Source: Amycolatopsis thermoflava N1165
GTDB lineage: Bacteria; Actinomycetota; Actinomycetes; Mycobacteriales; Pseudonocardiaceae
DNA length: 64,000 bases
NCBI RefSeq assembly: GCF_000473265.1
Contig: NZ_KI421511.1
Coordinates: forward strand, 4,859,219-4,923,218
Direction of reading: 5' to 3'
Under the pieces are notes generated by a model. It made no database searches and was not told where the DNA came from. It saw only the letters and a list, made by a program, of their open reading frames with translations. This document shows, one piece after another, positions 1 through 8,878 of this stretch (the first letter of the stretch is position 1; each line of letters opens with the position of its first letter). The position numbers were made by a program, and so were the translations under genes.

Positions 1-669
1 GACCGGGTCCAGACCACCCCAGCCCGGCTGTCCCGCCAGCAGCAGCGGCACACCGAGCCGCGCCACCGCCTCGACCAGGACGTCGATCCCCTTGCGCGGC
101 TCGATGGTCCCGATCGCCAGCACGTATTGCTCCGGCACGTCCACTTCGGGCAGGTCGTCGCGGGTGAACACGGCCGCCGCGCCGTGCCCGGCCACGGTCA
201 CCGGCACCTCGACCGGCACCCGCGCGCGCAGGTCGTCCGCCACCGCCCGCGTCGGCACGACGAGCCCCGAAGCATGCCGGGCTGCCCGCGCGATCACCGC
301 GCGGTGCCAGCGCACCCCGCGCGGCGTCAGCGTTTCCGGGTGCGTCCACGGCACGGTGTCGTGCACGGTCACCGACAACGTCCGGCCGCGCGGCACCCGC
401 GCCGGGGCCAGCGGGGTCGGCGCGTGCACGGCGTCCCCACCCGGCCAGTACGGCAACCCGGCCTGCCACGCCGCGACCAGCGCCCGCGGCGGCAACGGCA
501 GCATCCGCGCGCCCGGCAACCCCTCCGCGTGCCGCGCGGTGACGGCCGACACCGTCCACCCTGGCGGCGCGGTCTCGGTCAGCGCGCACAGCAGCTCCGC
601 GGTGTAGCGGCCCGTCCCGCCGGGCACGGGCGCGAGCAACTGCTCGGCGATGACCACGAGTTCCGGCAC
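1..669 (-). CDS. Glycosyltransferase family 1/4, partial (cut by window edge)
   Basis: The reverse strand reads as a GT-B glycosyltransferase that runs off the left edge, leaving 223 N-terminal codons. Seen: GGTGRYTAEL near the start, the acceptor-side Rossmann region, then GTIEPRKGIDVL and LLAGQPGWGG, which open the nucleotide-sugar-binding half of GT4-type enzymes. It probably transfers a sugar from an NDP-sugar during cell-surface polysaccharide assembly; donor and acceptor cannot be read. The GTG start at 669 is only 18 bases from the divergent gene at 688, so the two share a very short promoter region. The C-terminal half lies outside the window. Confidence 0.85.
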   Translation of the reverse strand, partial: MPELVVIAEQLLAPVPGGTGRYTAELLCALTETAPPGWTVSAVTARHAEGLPGARMLPLPPRALVAAWQAGLPYWPGGDAVHAPTPLAPARVPRGRTLSVTVHDTVPWTHPETLTPRGVRWHRAVIARAARHASGLVVPTRAVADDLRARVPVEVPVTVAGHGAAAVFTRDDLPEVDVPEQYVLAIGTIEPRKGIDVLVEAVARLGVPLLLAGQPGWGGLDPV

Positions 670-687
670 GGCCCGTATTCTCCCGGT

Positions 688-1593
688 GTGCCGATCCGCA
701 GCACCGTCGTGGTGGTCACCTGGCGCGGTGCCGCGCACATCACCGCCTGCCTGGACGCCCTCGCCGCCCAGACGCGCCCGCACCGGCTGCTGGTGATCGA
801 CAACGCCTCCGACGACGGCACCGCCCGCCTGCTCGCCACGCACCCGTCCGCGCCGGAGGTCGTCCGGCTGCCCCACAACGTCGGCTACGCGGGCGCCACG
901 GCACACGCCTTGTCCGAAGTGGACACCGAGTTCACGGTGTGGCTCAACGACGACGCCGCCCCCGCCCCCGACTGGCTCGCCGAGCTGGAGGACCACGTCG
1001 GCGACGCCGCGGCCGCCGGATCGCGCCTGGAGCACGCCGACGGCCAGGTCCAGTCCCTCGGCGTGAACCTCACCGCGGACGGCCACGGCTACGACACCAC
1101 GGAGACCCCGGCCTTCGGCTTCTGCGGCGGCGCCGCGCTGATCCGCACCCGCGTCCTCCGCGAAGTGGGCGGGGTGCCGGCGAGCTTCTTCTGCTACTAC
1201 GAGGACACCGACACCGCGTGGCGGCTGCGGCTGGCCGGGCACGACATCGTGACGGTCCCCACGGCCCGCGTCACACACCGGCACGGCGCCAGCACGAACC
1301 CGGGATCCGAGAGCTTCCACCGGTGGAACGAACGCAACCGGCTGCTCACCCTCCTGCGCTGCGCCCCGGCCGCGATCGCCGCGCGCGAGCTTGCCCGGTT
1401 CGCCGCGATCACCGCCCTGCTGCCGCTGAAGCGCCACGTGCCGGAAGCGCCCAATTTCCGCCTGGGCCTGCGGTGCCGTGTGCTCGGCGAAGTGGCCCTC
1501 CGGCTGCCCGGCGCACTTGCCGCGCGGAAGTCGATCACGCGCCGCTCGACGGTCGGCCGAGGCGCGGTCTGGGCGGCCTGGACCTCCCGATAG
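688..1593 (+). CDS. Glycosyltransferase family 2 (rhamnosyltransferase-like)
   Basis: A 301-residue GT-A enzyme. Seen: a TVVVVTWRG beta strand at the N-terminus, VIDNASDDGT, the metal-binding region WLNDDAAP (about residue 90), and YYEDTDTAWRLRLAG, the acceptor-side ED motif of rhamnosyltransferase-like GT2 enzymes. The upstream reading frame is open beyond the true N-terminus; the GTG at 688 is chosen because the family fold begins there. A TATTCT -10-like hexamer at 676-681 sits six bases before the start, suggesting a leaderless mRNA (inference). Context (glycosyltransferases, then rfbD and rfbB) fits WbbL-type transfer of rhamnose in wall polysaccharide; the exact acceptor is unknown. Confidence 0.85.
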   Translation: MPIRSTVVVVTWRGAAHITACLDALAAQTRPHRLLVIDNASDDGTARLLATHPSAPEVVRLPHNVGYAGATAHALSEVDTEFTVWLNDDAAPAPDWLAELEDHVGDAAAAGSRLEHADGQVQSLGVNLTADGHGYDTTETPAFGFCGGAALIRTRVLREVGGVPASFFCYYEDTDTAWRLRLAGHDIVTVPTARVTHRHGASTNPGSESFHRWNERNRLLTLLRCAPAAIAARELARFAAITALLPLKRHVPEAPNFRLGLRCRVLGEVALRLPGALAARKSITRRSTVGRGAVWAAWTSR

Positions 1594-1629
1594 TCTCTGC
1601 GGACATACGGCGAGTACGGAGGTCGGGCG

Positions 1630-4134
1630 TTGGTCCAGGGGGACACACCACTGCCGCTGGTCTCGGTGATCTTGGTGAACTACCGGGGCGCGGAGCACAC
1701 GATCGCCTGCCTGCGCGCCCTGCGCGAGGACCTCGACTACCCGGAGCTCGAGGTGCTGGTCGTCGACAACGCCTCGGGCGGTGACGACGTCGCGCGCATC
1801 AAGGCCGCGGCCGGCGACGCCCGGGTGATCGAGTCCGGCACCAACACCGGCTTCGCGGGCGGCTGCAACCTCGGCGCCCGGCACGCCCGCGGCAGCGTGC
1901 TCGCGTTCCTGAACAACGACGCCCGCCCGGACGCGGCGTGGGCGAAGGCGGCGGTCGACGTGCTGCGCGCCGAGCCGACGGTCGCCGCCGTGGCGAGCAA
2001 GGTCCTGGACTGGGACGGCACCGGTGTGGATTTCGTGGACGCCGGTCTGACCTGGTTCGGCATGGGCTACAAGCGGCACGCCGGCGGTCCGCTGGCCGAC
2101 GTCGCCCCGGGCGAGCACGACGTCGCCAAGGACGTGTTGTTCGCCACCGGCTCGGCGATGTTCGTGCGCGCCGAGGTCTTCCAGGCGCTCGGCGGGTTCG
2201 ACGAGCGCTTCTTCATGTTCTACGAGGACGTCGACCTGGGCTGGCGGCTCAACCTGCGTGGCTGGCGCGTGCGGTACGTGCCGGAGTCGGTCGCCTACCA
2301 CCGCCACCACGGCACGATGTCCGAAGTGGACGCCCCGGACACCGGCCGGGAGACGTTCCTGTTGGAGCGCAACGCTCTCGCCGCCCTCTATAAGAACCTC
2401 TCCGACGAGACGCTCGCGAAGGTGCTGCCCGCCGCGCTGGCGCTGGCCGTACGCCGCGCCACCGCCCGCGGCGAGCTGGACCCCACGCAGCTGGACCTCG
2501 CCAAGGCCGGCCCGGTCGAGACCGCGCCAGTGGCGATCCCGCGCACCACGCTCGCCGGGGTGCTGGCCATCGACCAGTTCGTGGAGCTGCTGCCGTCGCT
2601 GGCCGAGTCACGCGCCGCCGAGCAGGCCGCGCGCGTGCGCACCGACGCCGACCTGATCCCGTTGATGCGCAAGGCGATGGAGCCGGCCTATCCCCTGCCG
2701 CGTTACCTGGACGCGCACGACATCCTGGCCGACGTCTTCGGCATCGAGGCCGTGTTCGGGCAGCGCCGCAAGGTCCTGGTGATCACCGGTGACGCGATCA
2801 CCGACCGCATGGCGGGCCCGGCGATCCGGGCGTGGAACATCGCCACCGTGCTGTCCGCCGAGCACGACGTGCGCCTGGTCACGGTCAACCCGCTGGCCGC
2901 GCCGCCGCCCGCGCCGTTCCCGGTGAGCGCCGCGAAGAAGCGGGATCTGACCGAGCCGGTCGAGTGGGCGGACATCGTGATCCTGCAGGGCCACGTGCTG
3001 GAGATGGCGCCCGCGCTGAAGGCGCAGGACTCCAGCAAGATCGTGGTCTGCGACCTGTACGACCCGATGCACCTGGAACTGCTGGAGCAGGGCAAGAGCG
3101 CGCCGGACGACCGTCGTGCCGCGGACCTGGCCGGCGTGACGCGGGTGCTGGACGCGCAGCTGCTGCGCGGTGACTTCTTCCTGTGCGCGTCGGAGCGGCA
3201 GCGCCTGTTCTGGCTGGGGCACCTGGCCGCGCTGGGCCGCCTGTCGCCGCGGCTGTACGACGCGGACCCGACCACGCAGTCGCTGCTGTCGGTCGTCCCG
3301 TTCGGCCTGTCGCCGGAGCCGCCGGTGCGGACCGGTCCTGGCCTGCGGGCGACGCTGGACATCGACGGCGCCGACCGGGTCGTGCTGTGGGCGGGTGGCG
3401 TCTACAGCTGGTTCGACCCGCTGACGCTGGTGCACGCCATCGACCGGCTGCGGCAGCGGCGGCCGGACGTGAAGCTGGTGTTCCTCGGCATGAAGCACCC
3501 GAACCCCGAGGTCGCCGAGATGGACATCGGCGCGCGCACGATCCACCTCGCCGACCGGCTCGGGCTGACCGACAAGCACGTCTACTTCAACGAGCAGTGG
3601 GTGCCCTTCGGTGAGCGGCAGAACTGGCTGCTCGACGCGAACTGCGGCGTGACGACGCACTACGAGCACGTGGAGACCACGTTCGCGTTCCGCACCCGCG
3701 TGCTGGACTACCTGTGGGCGGGGCTGCCGATCGTGACCACGGACGGCGACGCGTTCGCCGACCTGGTCCGCGACGAGAAGCTCGGTGTCGTGGTGCCCGC
3801 CGAGGACGTGGACGCGCTGGCCGACGCACTGGAGCGGGTGCTGTACGACGAGGATTTCGCCGCGGAGTGCCGGGCGCGCATCGAGGTCGTGGCGCAGCGG
3901 TTCGCGTGGCCGACCGCGCTGGCGCCGCTGGTGGAGTTCTGCCGCGACCCGCGCCCGGCGGCCGACCGGCTGATCGGCGCGGCTCCGCTGACCGCGGAGG
4001 TGCCGCCGCGTGGCGCGGAGGCGGTGCGCCGGGATCTGGCCCTGGTGAAGGAGTACCTCGCCGACGGCGGCCCGAAGGAGCTGGCGCGCCGGGTCGCGGG
4101 CCGGGTGCGGAAGGTAGCCCGCCGTCGTGGCTGA
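1630..4134 (+). CDS. Bifunctional GT2-GT4 glycosyltransferase fusion
   Basis: An 834-residue protein with two glycosyltransferase domains. Residues about 1-260 are a GT2 domain (VSVILVNYRG, VVDNASGG, FLNNDARP, FYEDVDLGWRLNLRG). A linker of roughly 110 residues follows, then a GT-B domain at about 375-770 (RKVLVITGDAITDRMAGPA, VVLWAGGVYSWFDPLTL, and a conserved FRTRVLDYLWAGLPI near the C-terminal half). The TTG start at 1630 is supported by a GGAGG ribosome-binding site at 1618-1622. The stop overlaps the GTG start of the next gene by 8 bases, implying an operon. It probably adds two sugars in succession during surface polysaccharide synthesis (inference); donors are unknown. Confidence 0.9.
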   Translation: MVQGDTPLPLVSVILVNYRGAEHTIACLRALREDLDYPELEVLVVDNASGGDDVARIKAAAGDARVIESGTNTGFAGGCNLGARHARGSVLAFLNNDARPDAAWAKAAVDVLRAEPTVAAVASKVLDWDGTGVDFVDAGLTWFGMGYKRHAGGPLADVAPGEHDVAKDVLFATGSAMFVRAEVFQALGGFDERFFMFYEDVDLGWRLNLRGWRVRYVPESVAYHRHHGTMSEVDAPDTGRETFLLERNALAALYKNLSDETLAKVLPAALALAVRRATARGELDPTQLDLAKAGPVETAPVAIPRTTLAGVLAIDQFVELLPSLAESRAAEQAARVRTDADLIPLMRKAMEPAYPLPRYLDAHDILADVFGIEAVFGQRRKVLVITGDAITDRMAGPAIRAWNIATVLSAEHDVRLVTVNPLAAPPPAPFPVSAAKKRDLTEPVEWADIVILQGHVLEMAPALKAQDSSKIVVCDLYDPMHLELLEQGKSAPDDRRAADLAGVTRVLDAQLLRGDFFLCASERQRLFWLGHLAALGRLSPRLYDADPTTQSLLSVVPFGLSPEPPVRTGPGLRATLDIDGADRVVLWAGGVYSWFDPLTLVHAIDRLRQRRPDVKLVFLGMKHPNPEVAEMDIGARTIHLADRLGLTDKHVYFNEQWVPFGERQNWLLDANCGVTTHYEHVETTFAFRTRVLDYLWAGLPIVTTDGDAFADLVRDEKLGVVVPAEDVDALADALERVLYDEDFAAECRARIEVVAQRFAWPTALAPLVEFCRDPRPAADRLIGAAPLTAEVPPRGAEAVRRDLALVKEYLADGGPKELARRVAGRVRKVARRRG

Positions 4135-5212
4135 GCGAGCGCTCCGGGTCCTGCTGGACGGCACTCCGTTGCTGGGTGACCGGACCGGCGTCGGGCGCTA
4201 CACCGCGTCCCTGGCCGAAGAGCTCGCCTCCATGTCCGATGTGGACATGCGCGCGGTGGCGTTCACCTTGCGCGGCTGGCGGCGGTTGCGTTACGTGCTG
4301 CCGCACGGCGCGCGGGCGCGGGGCATGCCGGTCGCCGCGCGGATGCTGCGCAAGGCATGGTTGCGGTCGACGTTCCCGCCGATCGAGCTGTTCGCCGGCC
4401 GCGCCGACGTCGTGCACGGGACGAACTTCGTGCTTCCCGGCTCGGTGCGGGCCGCGGGTGTCCTGACCATTCATGATCTGGCGTTCCTGGACGCGCCCGG
4501 CGAGTTGCCGCCCAGCGACCGCGAACTGCCGGAGCTGGTGCGCCGCGGCGCCGCCCGCGCCGACGTGATCTGCACGCCGACGGCCGCGGTGGCGGACGCG
4601 GTGGCGACCCGGCTCGACGTGGACCGCGGCAAGGTCGTGGTGACGCCGCTCGGCGTGGACGCGGCGTGGTTCACCGGCCGCCCGCCGGACGAGCCGATGC
4701 GGGAACGCCTCGGGTTGCCGGAGCGGTACCTGTTGTTCGTCGGCGCGGCCGGCCCGCGCAAGGGCATGGACTGGCTGCTGAGGGCCCACGCCGCGGCCGA
4801 AGACCTGCCGCCGCTGGTGTTTTCCGGGCCGGGTCCCGCGCCGGGCACGCCCCGCAGCCGCCGCCTCGGCTACCTGTCCGAACGGGACCTGCACAACGTG
4901 ATGGCCGGGGCGGCCGCGCTGGTGCTCCCGTCCCGGGACGAGGGTTTCGGCCTGCCCGTGCTGGAGGCGCTGGCCTCGGATGTGCCCGTGGTGTGCTCGG
5001 ACATCCCCGCGCTGAGGGAGATCTCCGGCGGCTTCGCGCGGCTCGCACCGTACGGCGAGGTGGACGCCCTGATCACCGCGCTGCGCGAGGCCGTGGCGGA
5101 GTCGCCGCTGGCGTCGAGGTCCGTGGAGCGCCGTGCCCACGCCGCGAGCTTCACGTGGCGCCGCACAGCGGAGACAACGCTGGCGGCCTACCGCCAAGCC
5201 ACCGAGCGTTAG
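4127..5212 (+). CDS. Glycosyltransferase family 4
   Basis: A 361-residue GT-B enzyme. Seen: LLDGTPLLGDRTGVGRYT at the N-terminus (the flexible glycine-rich acceptor loop), VVHGTNFVLPG, TIHDLAF, VVTPLGVD, FVGAAGPRKGMDWLL and the nucleotide-sugar signature PSRDEGFGLPVLEALA (about residue 270). It resembles mannosyl- or rhamnosyltransferases, but the substrate cannot be assigned. The start codon overlaps the preceding gene, so expression is probably translationally coupled to the GT2-GT4 fusion. The divergent partial gene at the left edge is of the same general type. Confidence 0.9.
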   Translation: MAERALRVLLDGTPLLGDRTGVGRYTASLAEELASMSDVDMRAVAFTLRGWRRLRYVLPHGARARGMPVAARMLRKAWLRSTFPPIELFAGRADVVHGTNFVLPGSVRAAGVLTIHDLAFLDAPGELPPSDRELPELVRRGAARADVICTPTAAVADAVATRLDVDRGKVVVTPLGVDAAWFTGRPPDEPMRERLGLPERYLLFVGAAGPRKGMDWLLRAHAAAEDLPPLVFSGPGPAPGTPRSRRLGYLSERDLHNVMAGAAALVLPSRDEGFGLPVLEALASDVPVVCSDIPALREISGGFARLAPYGEVDALITALREAVAESPLASRSVERRAHAASFTWRRTAETTLAAYRQATER

Positions 5213-5242
5213 CGCAAACCCCACGCCCCGAACACACCCCGA

Positions 5243-5394
5243 GCTGGGTGGTCATCCCGTCGCCTGACACGCAACGATCACCTTGAGCCAGGGCCGCAAC
5301 CCAGCCCGCCACCCGCAGGCCGAACATGCCAACCTTGCGGCCCTGGCTCAAGGTGATATGCACAAACCGGAAGGCGACGGGATGACCACCCAGC
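5243..5394. repeat. Long interrupted palindrome (intergenic)
   Basis: The 301-base gap between the glycosyltransferase and the SDR gene holds two nested perfect inverted repeats. The outer 23-base arms are 5243-5265 and 5372-5394; the inner 23-base arms are 5277-5299 and 5335-5357. The intervening spacers (5266-5276 and 5358-5371) differ from each other, and the centre is 35 bases. Transcribed, it would form a very long hairpin between two convergent genes, so it could act as a bidirectional terminator. Its size and its spaced arms also resemble a palindromic mobile or REP-like repeat. No protein-coding evidence was accepted here. Confidence 0.85.
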
Positions 5395-5513
5395 GTCCAC
5401 CTCGCCAAGGCAAGACGAGGCACCCAACCCCTGGTCATCCCGGAGCCTGCCCGTCCGGCGAGGACTCTTTTGATCTTTAAAATCGCCGCCAACACGGCGA
5501 GCCGCCCAAACCG

Positions 5514-6254
5514 TCACCCCTGCCGCACAGGCCGAATGACCAGCTCCCCGATCTCCACGTCGTCCGGCTGCTCGATCGCGAACGCGATCGCCCGCGCCAC
5601 GGCCTCCGGAGCGATCCCCATCTCGGCCATGGCCCGCTGCGCCGCCTCCCGCTGGTCCGGGTCGGCGACGTTGTCGACGAGTTCCGTCCGCACGTACCCC
5701 GGCGAAATCGCCGTCGTCCGCACCACCCCGTCGGTCGACTCCTGCCGCAACGCCTCCAGCACCGTGCGCACCGCGTTCTTGGTGCCCGCGTACACGGCCT
5801 GCGTCGGCACGATCTTCAGCCCCGACGTCGACACCGTGGTGACGAAATGCCCCCGCCCCTGGCTTCGGAAGACCGGCATCGCGGCGGCGATCCCGTACAG
5901 GACGCCCCGCACGTTGACGTCGATCATCGCGTCCCAGGCGTCCACCTCCAGGTCGGCGACCGGCGCCAGGCTGGCGATCCCGGCGTTGCTCACCAGCACG
6001 TCGAGCCGCCCGTACCGGTCCACCGCCAGGCCCACCAGCTCCGCGAGGTCGCCCCGCCGGGTGACGTCGACCTCCAGCATCTCCGCACGACCGCCGTCGC
6101 CCCGGATCCGGTCCACCAGCGACGCGAGCCGGTCGCCCCGCCGCGCTCCCAGCACGACCGCCGCCCCGCGGTCCGCCAGCTCGATCGCCGTCGCCGCCCC
6201 GATACCGCTGCTGGCGCCGGTGATGGCGACGACCTTGCCGTCCACTCCGCTCAT
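5514..6254 (-). CDS. SDR family oxidoreductase
   Basis: A 246-residue classical short-chain dehydrogenase/reductase. Seen: the NAD(P)-binding TGASSGIG motif near residue 13, the NAG motif in LVSNAG, and the catalytic YxxxK in VYAGTKNAV with the upstream serines of TVSTSG. The reading frame stays open upstream, but the ATG at 6254 places the first beta strand (KVVAITG) correctly. It is divergent from a TetR gene, and the shared gap carries two operator-like repeats, so the TetR protein probably controls it (inference). The substrate is unknown; likely a keto/hydroxy conversion of a small molecule. Confidence 0.9.
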   Translation of the reverse strand: MSGVDGKVVAITGASSGIGAATAIELADRGAAVVLGARRGDRLASLVDRIRGDGGRAEMLEVDVTRRGDLAELVGLAVDRYGRLDVLVSNAGIASLAPVADLEVDAWDAMIDVNVRGVLYGIAAAMPVFRSQGRGHFVTTVSTSGLKIVPTQAVYAGTKNAVRTVLEALRQESTDGVVRTTAISPGYVRTELVDNVADPDQREAAQRAMAEMGIAPEAVARAIAFAIEQPDDVEIGELVIRPVRQG

Positions 6255-6275
6255 CGGATGACTCCCCACTAAGCT

Positions 6276-6315
6276 GACAACTGTCCGCTTAACGGTACCG
6301 GACAATTGTCCGCTT
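6276..6315. promoter_or_regulatory. Putative TetR operator (two repeats)
   Basis: Two similar 15-16 base units, GACAACTGTCCGCTT at 6276-6290 and GGACAATTGTCCGCTT at 6300-6315, lie between the divergent SDR and TetR starts. The second contains a perfect 12-base palindrome, GGACAATTGTCC. The position and symmetry fit a TetR-family operator that controls both genes. Binding is inferred. Confidence 0.65.
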
Positions 6316-6330
6316 GAGGAGGTGGCCCCC

Positions 6331-6885
6331 GTGGGAAGCCGTGAGCGCAGGTCGGACGCCGTCGCCAACCGCGACCGCATCGTCCAGGCCGCACGGGCCG
6401 AACTGAGCGGTTCCGACGGCGGCGAGCTGAAACTGCACGCGGTCGCCAAGGCGGCCGGCGTCGGCCAGGGCACCCTCTACCGGCACTTCCCGACCCGCGA
6501 GCACCTGCTGGCCGAGGTGTACCGGCACGAGCTGACCCAGCTCGTGGACGCGGTGGCGCCGCTGCTGGCGGAGCACGCCCCGCTCGACGCGCTGACGCTG
6601 TGGATGCGGCGGCTGATCGAGTACGCGCGGGTCAAGCGCGGCGTGATGGCGGCGATCGAAGCGTCGGCGTGGCAGGACCTCTACGCGGACCAGCACCACC
6701 GGCTCGACGACGCGCTCGGCACGGTGCTCGACCGCGGCAAGGCCGCCGGGGAGGTGCGCGCGGAGGTCGACGCCGCGGACGTCATCCTCCTGCTGGGCGC
6801 CCTGTCACGGGTGCCGGAGGCGGAGTGGGACGCGCGGGCGCACAAGATCGTCGCGGTGATCGTCGACGGTCTGCGTCCGCGCTGA
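6331..6885 (+). CDS. TetR/AcrR family transcriptional regulator
   Basis: A 184-residue regulator. The N-terminal helix-turn-helix (about residues 15-60) reads RIVQAARAEL, then AKAAGVGQGTLYRHFPTREHLL, the typical TetR recognition helix. The C-terminal two thirds is a helical ligand-binding domain ending ALSRVPEAEWDARAHKI. A GAGGAGG ribosome-binding site at 6316-6322 selects the GTG at 6331 over an in-frame GTG at 6322. It probably represses itself and the divergent SDR gene through the repeats at 6276-6315. The inducer is unknown. Confidence 0.9.
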   Translation: MGSRERRSDAVANRDRIVQAARAELSGSDGGELKLHAVAKAAGVGQGTLYRHFPTREHLLAEVYRHELTQLVDAVAPLLAEHAPLDALTLWMRRLIEYARVKRGVMAAIEASAWQDLYADQHHRLDDALGTVLDRGKAAGEVRAEVDAADVILLLGALSRVPEAEWDARAHKIVAVIVDGLRPR

Positions 6886-6891
6886 CGCCGG

Positions 6892-7776
6892 CTACTTCCC
6901 GGCGAGGTAGTCGTGCAGCGCCTCGCGCCACGGGCGCAGCGGCGTGAGCCCGGCCTGCTGCCACGCCTCGTTGGACAGCACCGAGTAGGGCGGCCGCGGC
7001 GCCGGCCGGGGGAACTCCGCCGTCGTGCAGGGCTTCACCCGCTCCGGATCGGCCCCGAGCTCCTCGAAGACCGCCCGCGCGAAGCCGTACCAGGTGGTCT
7101 CCCCGGCGTTCGTGCAGTGCAGCACCCGCCGCTGGGGCGCGCGCCCGCTCACCACCGCCCGGCCGAGGTCCAGCAGGCCCGCGGCCAGATCGGCGGACCA
7201 GGTGGGCGACCCGCGCTGATCGTCCACAACGGACACCGTGTCGCGCTCGCCTTCCAGGCGGCGCATGGTTTCCACGAAGTTCGCCCCGCCGGCGCCGTAC
7301 ACCCACGCCGTGCGCACCACCCAGGCCCGCGCCCCCGAACCGAGCACGGCGTCCTCACCGGCCGCCTTCGTCCGGCCGTACGCGCTGCGCGGACCGAGCG
7401 GGTCCTCCGGCTCGTAGGGCCGGGACGAGTCGCCGGGGAAGACGTAGTCCGTGGACACGTGGATCAGCGGCACCCGCCGGGACGAGCAGGCCGCGGCGAG
7501 CACCCGGGCGCCGTCCGCGTTGATCCGGAACGCCCGCGACTCGTCGGTCTCCGCGGCGTCGACCGCCGTGTAGGCCGCCGCGTTGATCACCAGCGGGCTG
7601 CGCCCGGCCTCCGCCGCCTCGGCGGCCAACGCGTTCACCGCGGCGATCACCGAACCGGCGCTCGTCACGTCCAGTTCGGCCGACGACGGCGCGACCACAC
7701 GCACCTCGGACGAGGCGAGCGCGGTCAGGGCGCTGCCGAGCTGCCCCGTTCCGCCGGGCACCAGCACACTGAGCAT
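6892..7776 (-). CDS. rfbD: dTDP-4-dehydrorhamnose reductase
   Basis: A 294-residue RmlD/RfbD enzyme that reduces dTDP-4-keto-L-rhamnose to dTDP-L-rhamnose with NAD(P)H. Seen: GGTGQLGSAL at the N-terminus, HVSTDYVFPG, the PLGPRSAYGRTKAAGE segment carrying the catalytic YxxxK, and RTAWVYG. The ATG at 7776 follows the rfbB stop by two bases. A GTG at 7782 that overlaps that stop as GTGA is an equally plausible coupled start. It sits directly downstream of rfbB, and both supply rhamnose to the neighbouring glycosyltransferases; Rv3266c (rmlD) holds the same place in mycobacteria. Confidence 0.95.
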   Translation of the reverse strand: MLSVLVPGGTGQLGSALTALASSEVRVVAPSSAELDVTSAGSVIAAVNALAAEAAEAGRSPLVINAAAYTAVDAAETDESRAFRINADGARVLAAACSSRRVPLIHVSTDYVFPGDSSRPYEPEDPLGPRSAYGRTKAAGEDAVLGSGARAWVVRTAWVYGAGGANFVETMRRLEGERDTVSVVDDQRGSPTWSADLAAGLLDLGRAVVSGRAPQRRVLHCTNAGETTWYGFARAVFEELGADPERVKPCTTAEFPRPAPRPPYSVLSNEAWQQAGLTPLRPWREALHDYLAGK

Positions 7777-7778
7777 CG

Positions 7779-8771
7779 TCACTTCCCCACCAGCGCGGCG
7801 CGCCGCTTCAACGGCTCCCACCACGCCCGATTGTCGGCGTACCAGCGCACCGTATCGGCCAGACCCGCGTCGAAGGAAACCTTCGGCGCGTATCCCAGCT
7901 CGGTGCTGATCTTGGTGATGTCCACGGAGTACCGCCGGTCGTGGCCCTTGCGGTCGGCGACCTGCTCGACCCGCTCCCAGCCGACGCCGACCGCGGCCAG
8001 CAGCCGCTCGGTCAGCTCACGGTTGGTCAGCTCGGTGCCACCACCGATGTTGTAGATCTCGCCCGGACGGCCGCCCTCGGCCACCAGCTGGATGCCCGCG
8101 CAGTGATCGTCCACGTGCAACCAGTCACGGACGTTCAGCCCGTCGCCGTACAGCGGCACCGTGTGACCGTCCAACAAGTTGGTAACGAAAAGCGGGATGA
8201 CCTTCTCCGGGAACTGATACGGCCCGTAGTTGTTCGAACACCGGGTCACGCACACGGGCAGCCCGTGCGTCCGGAAGTAGGACCGCGCGATCAGATCGGA
8301 GGACGCCTTCGACGCCGAGTACGGCGAATTCGGCTCCAGCACGTGGTCTTCCGACCACGATCCGCTTTCGATCGAGCCGTACACCTCGTCCGTCGAGACG
8401 TGCACGAACTTGTCCACCCCGGCGTCCAGCGCGGCCTGCAACAGGGTCTGCGTGCCCAGCACGTTGGTCAGCACGAAGTCGGCGGAGCCGAGGATGGAGC
8501 GGTCCACATGCGACTCGGCTGCGAAGTGGACGACCAGGCCGACGCCTTCCATGACCTCGGCGACCACCTGCGCGTCGGTGATGTCGCCGCGCACGAACCG
8601 CAGCCGCGGCGAGTCCGCGACCGGCGCGAGGTTCGCTTCGTTGCCCGCGTAGGTGAGCTTGTCGAGCACCACCACCTCGGCGTCGGCCAGCGCCGGGTAC
8701 GCGCCGGAGATCACCTGCCGGACGTAGTGCGAGCCGATGAAACCCGCGCCCCCGGTCACCAGGACCCGCAT
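7779..8771 (-). CDS. rfbB: dTDP-glucose 4,6-dehydratase
   Basis: A 330-residue extended SDR that converts dTDP-glucose to dTDP-4-keto-6-deoxyglucose, the second step of dTDP-rhamnose synthesis. Seen: NAD-binding GGAGFIGSHY, HFAAESHVDRSI, the STDEVYG active-site segment with catalytic T-D-E, YSASKA (YxxxK), and CSNNYGPYQFPEKVIPL. Its start is firm: a GAGGAGG ribosome-binding site lies eight bases before the ATG. It forms an operon with rfbD and is divergent from the first LCP gene, with 107 bases between the start codons. Confidence 0.97.
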   Translation of the reverse strand: MRVLVTGGAGFIGSHYVRQVISGAYPALADAEVVVLDKLTYAGNEANLAPVADSPRLRFVRGDITDAQVVAEVMEGVGLVVHFAAESHVDRSILGSADFVLTNVLGTQTLLQAALDAGVDKFVHVSTDEVYGSIESGSWSEDHVLEPNSPYSASKASSDLIARSYFRTHGLPVCVTRCSNNYGPYQFPEKVIPLFVTNLLDGHTVPLYGDGLNVRDWLHVDDHCAGIQLVAEGGRPGEIYNIGGGTELTNRELTERLLAAVGVGWERVEQVADRKGHDRRYSVDITKISTELGYAPKVSFDAGLADTVRWYADNRAWWEPLKRRAALVGK

Positions 8772-8878
8772 CGCCTTCTCCTCCTCAAGATCGTCACGGA
8801 CCAGCCCACGACCGCTTCACTCACCCGAACAGTAATCTGGACGCATTCACTCGGGTCGGGGGCTGGGAGGGAGCGAGT

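Noticed and set aside
127..687. A long plus-strand open frame upstream of the GT2 gene
   Set aside because: It is the antisense of the partial glycosyltransferase at 1-669; the GT2 protein text only begins at 688.
2608..4164. Long minus-strand open frame across the GT2-GT4 fusion
   Set aside because: Low-complexity Arg/His/Pro text typical of GC-rich antisense frames; the plus strand has clear domains.
5151..5517. Minus-strand open frames across the palindrome
   Set aside because: They span the inverted repeat and read no recognisable domain.
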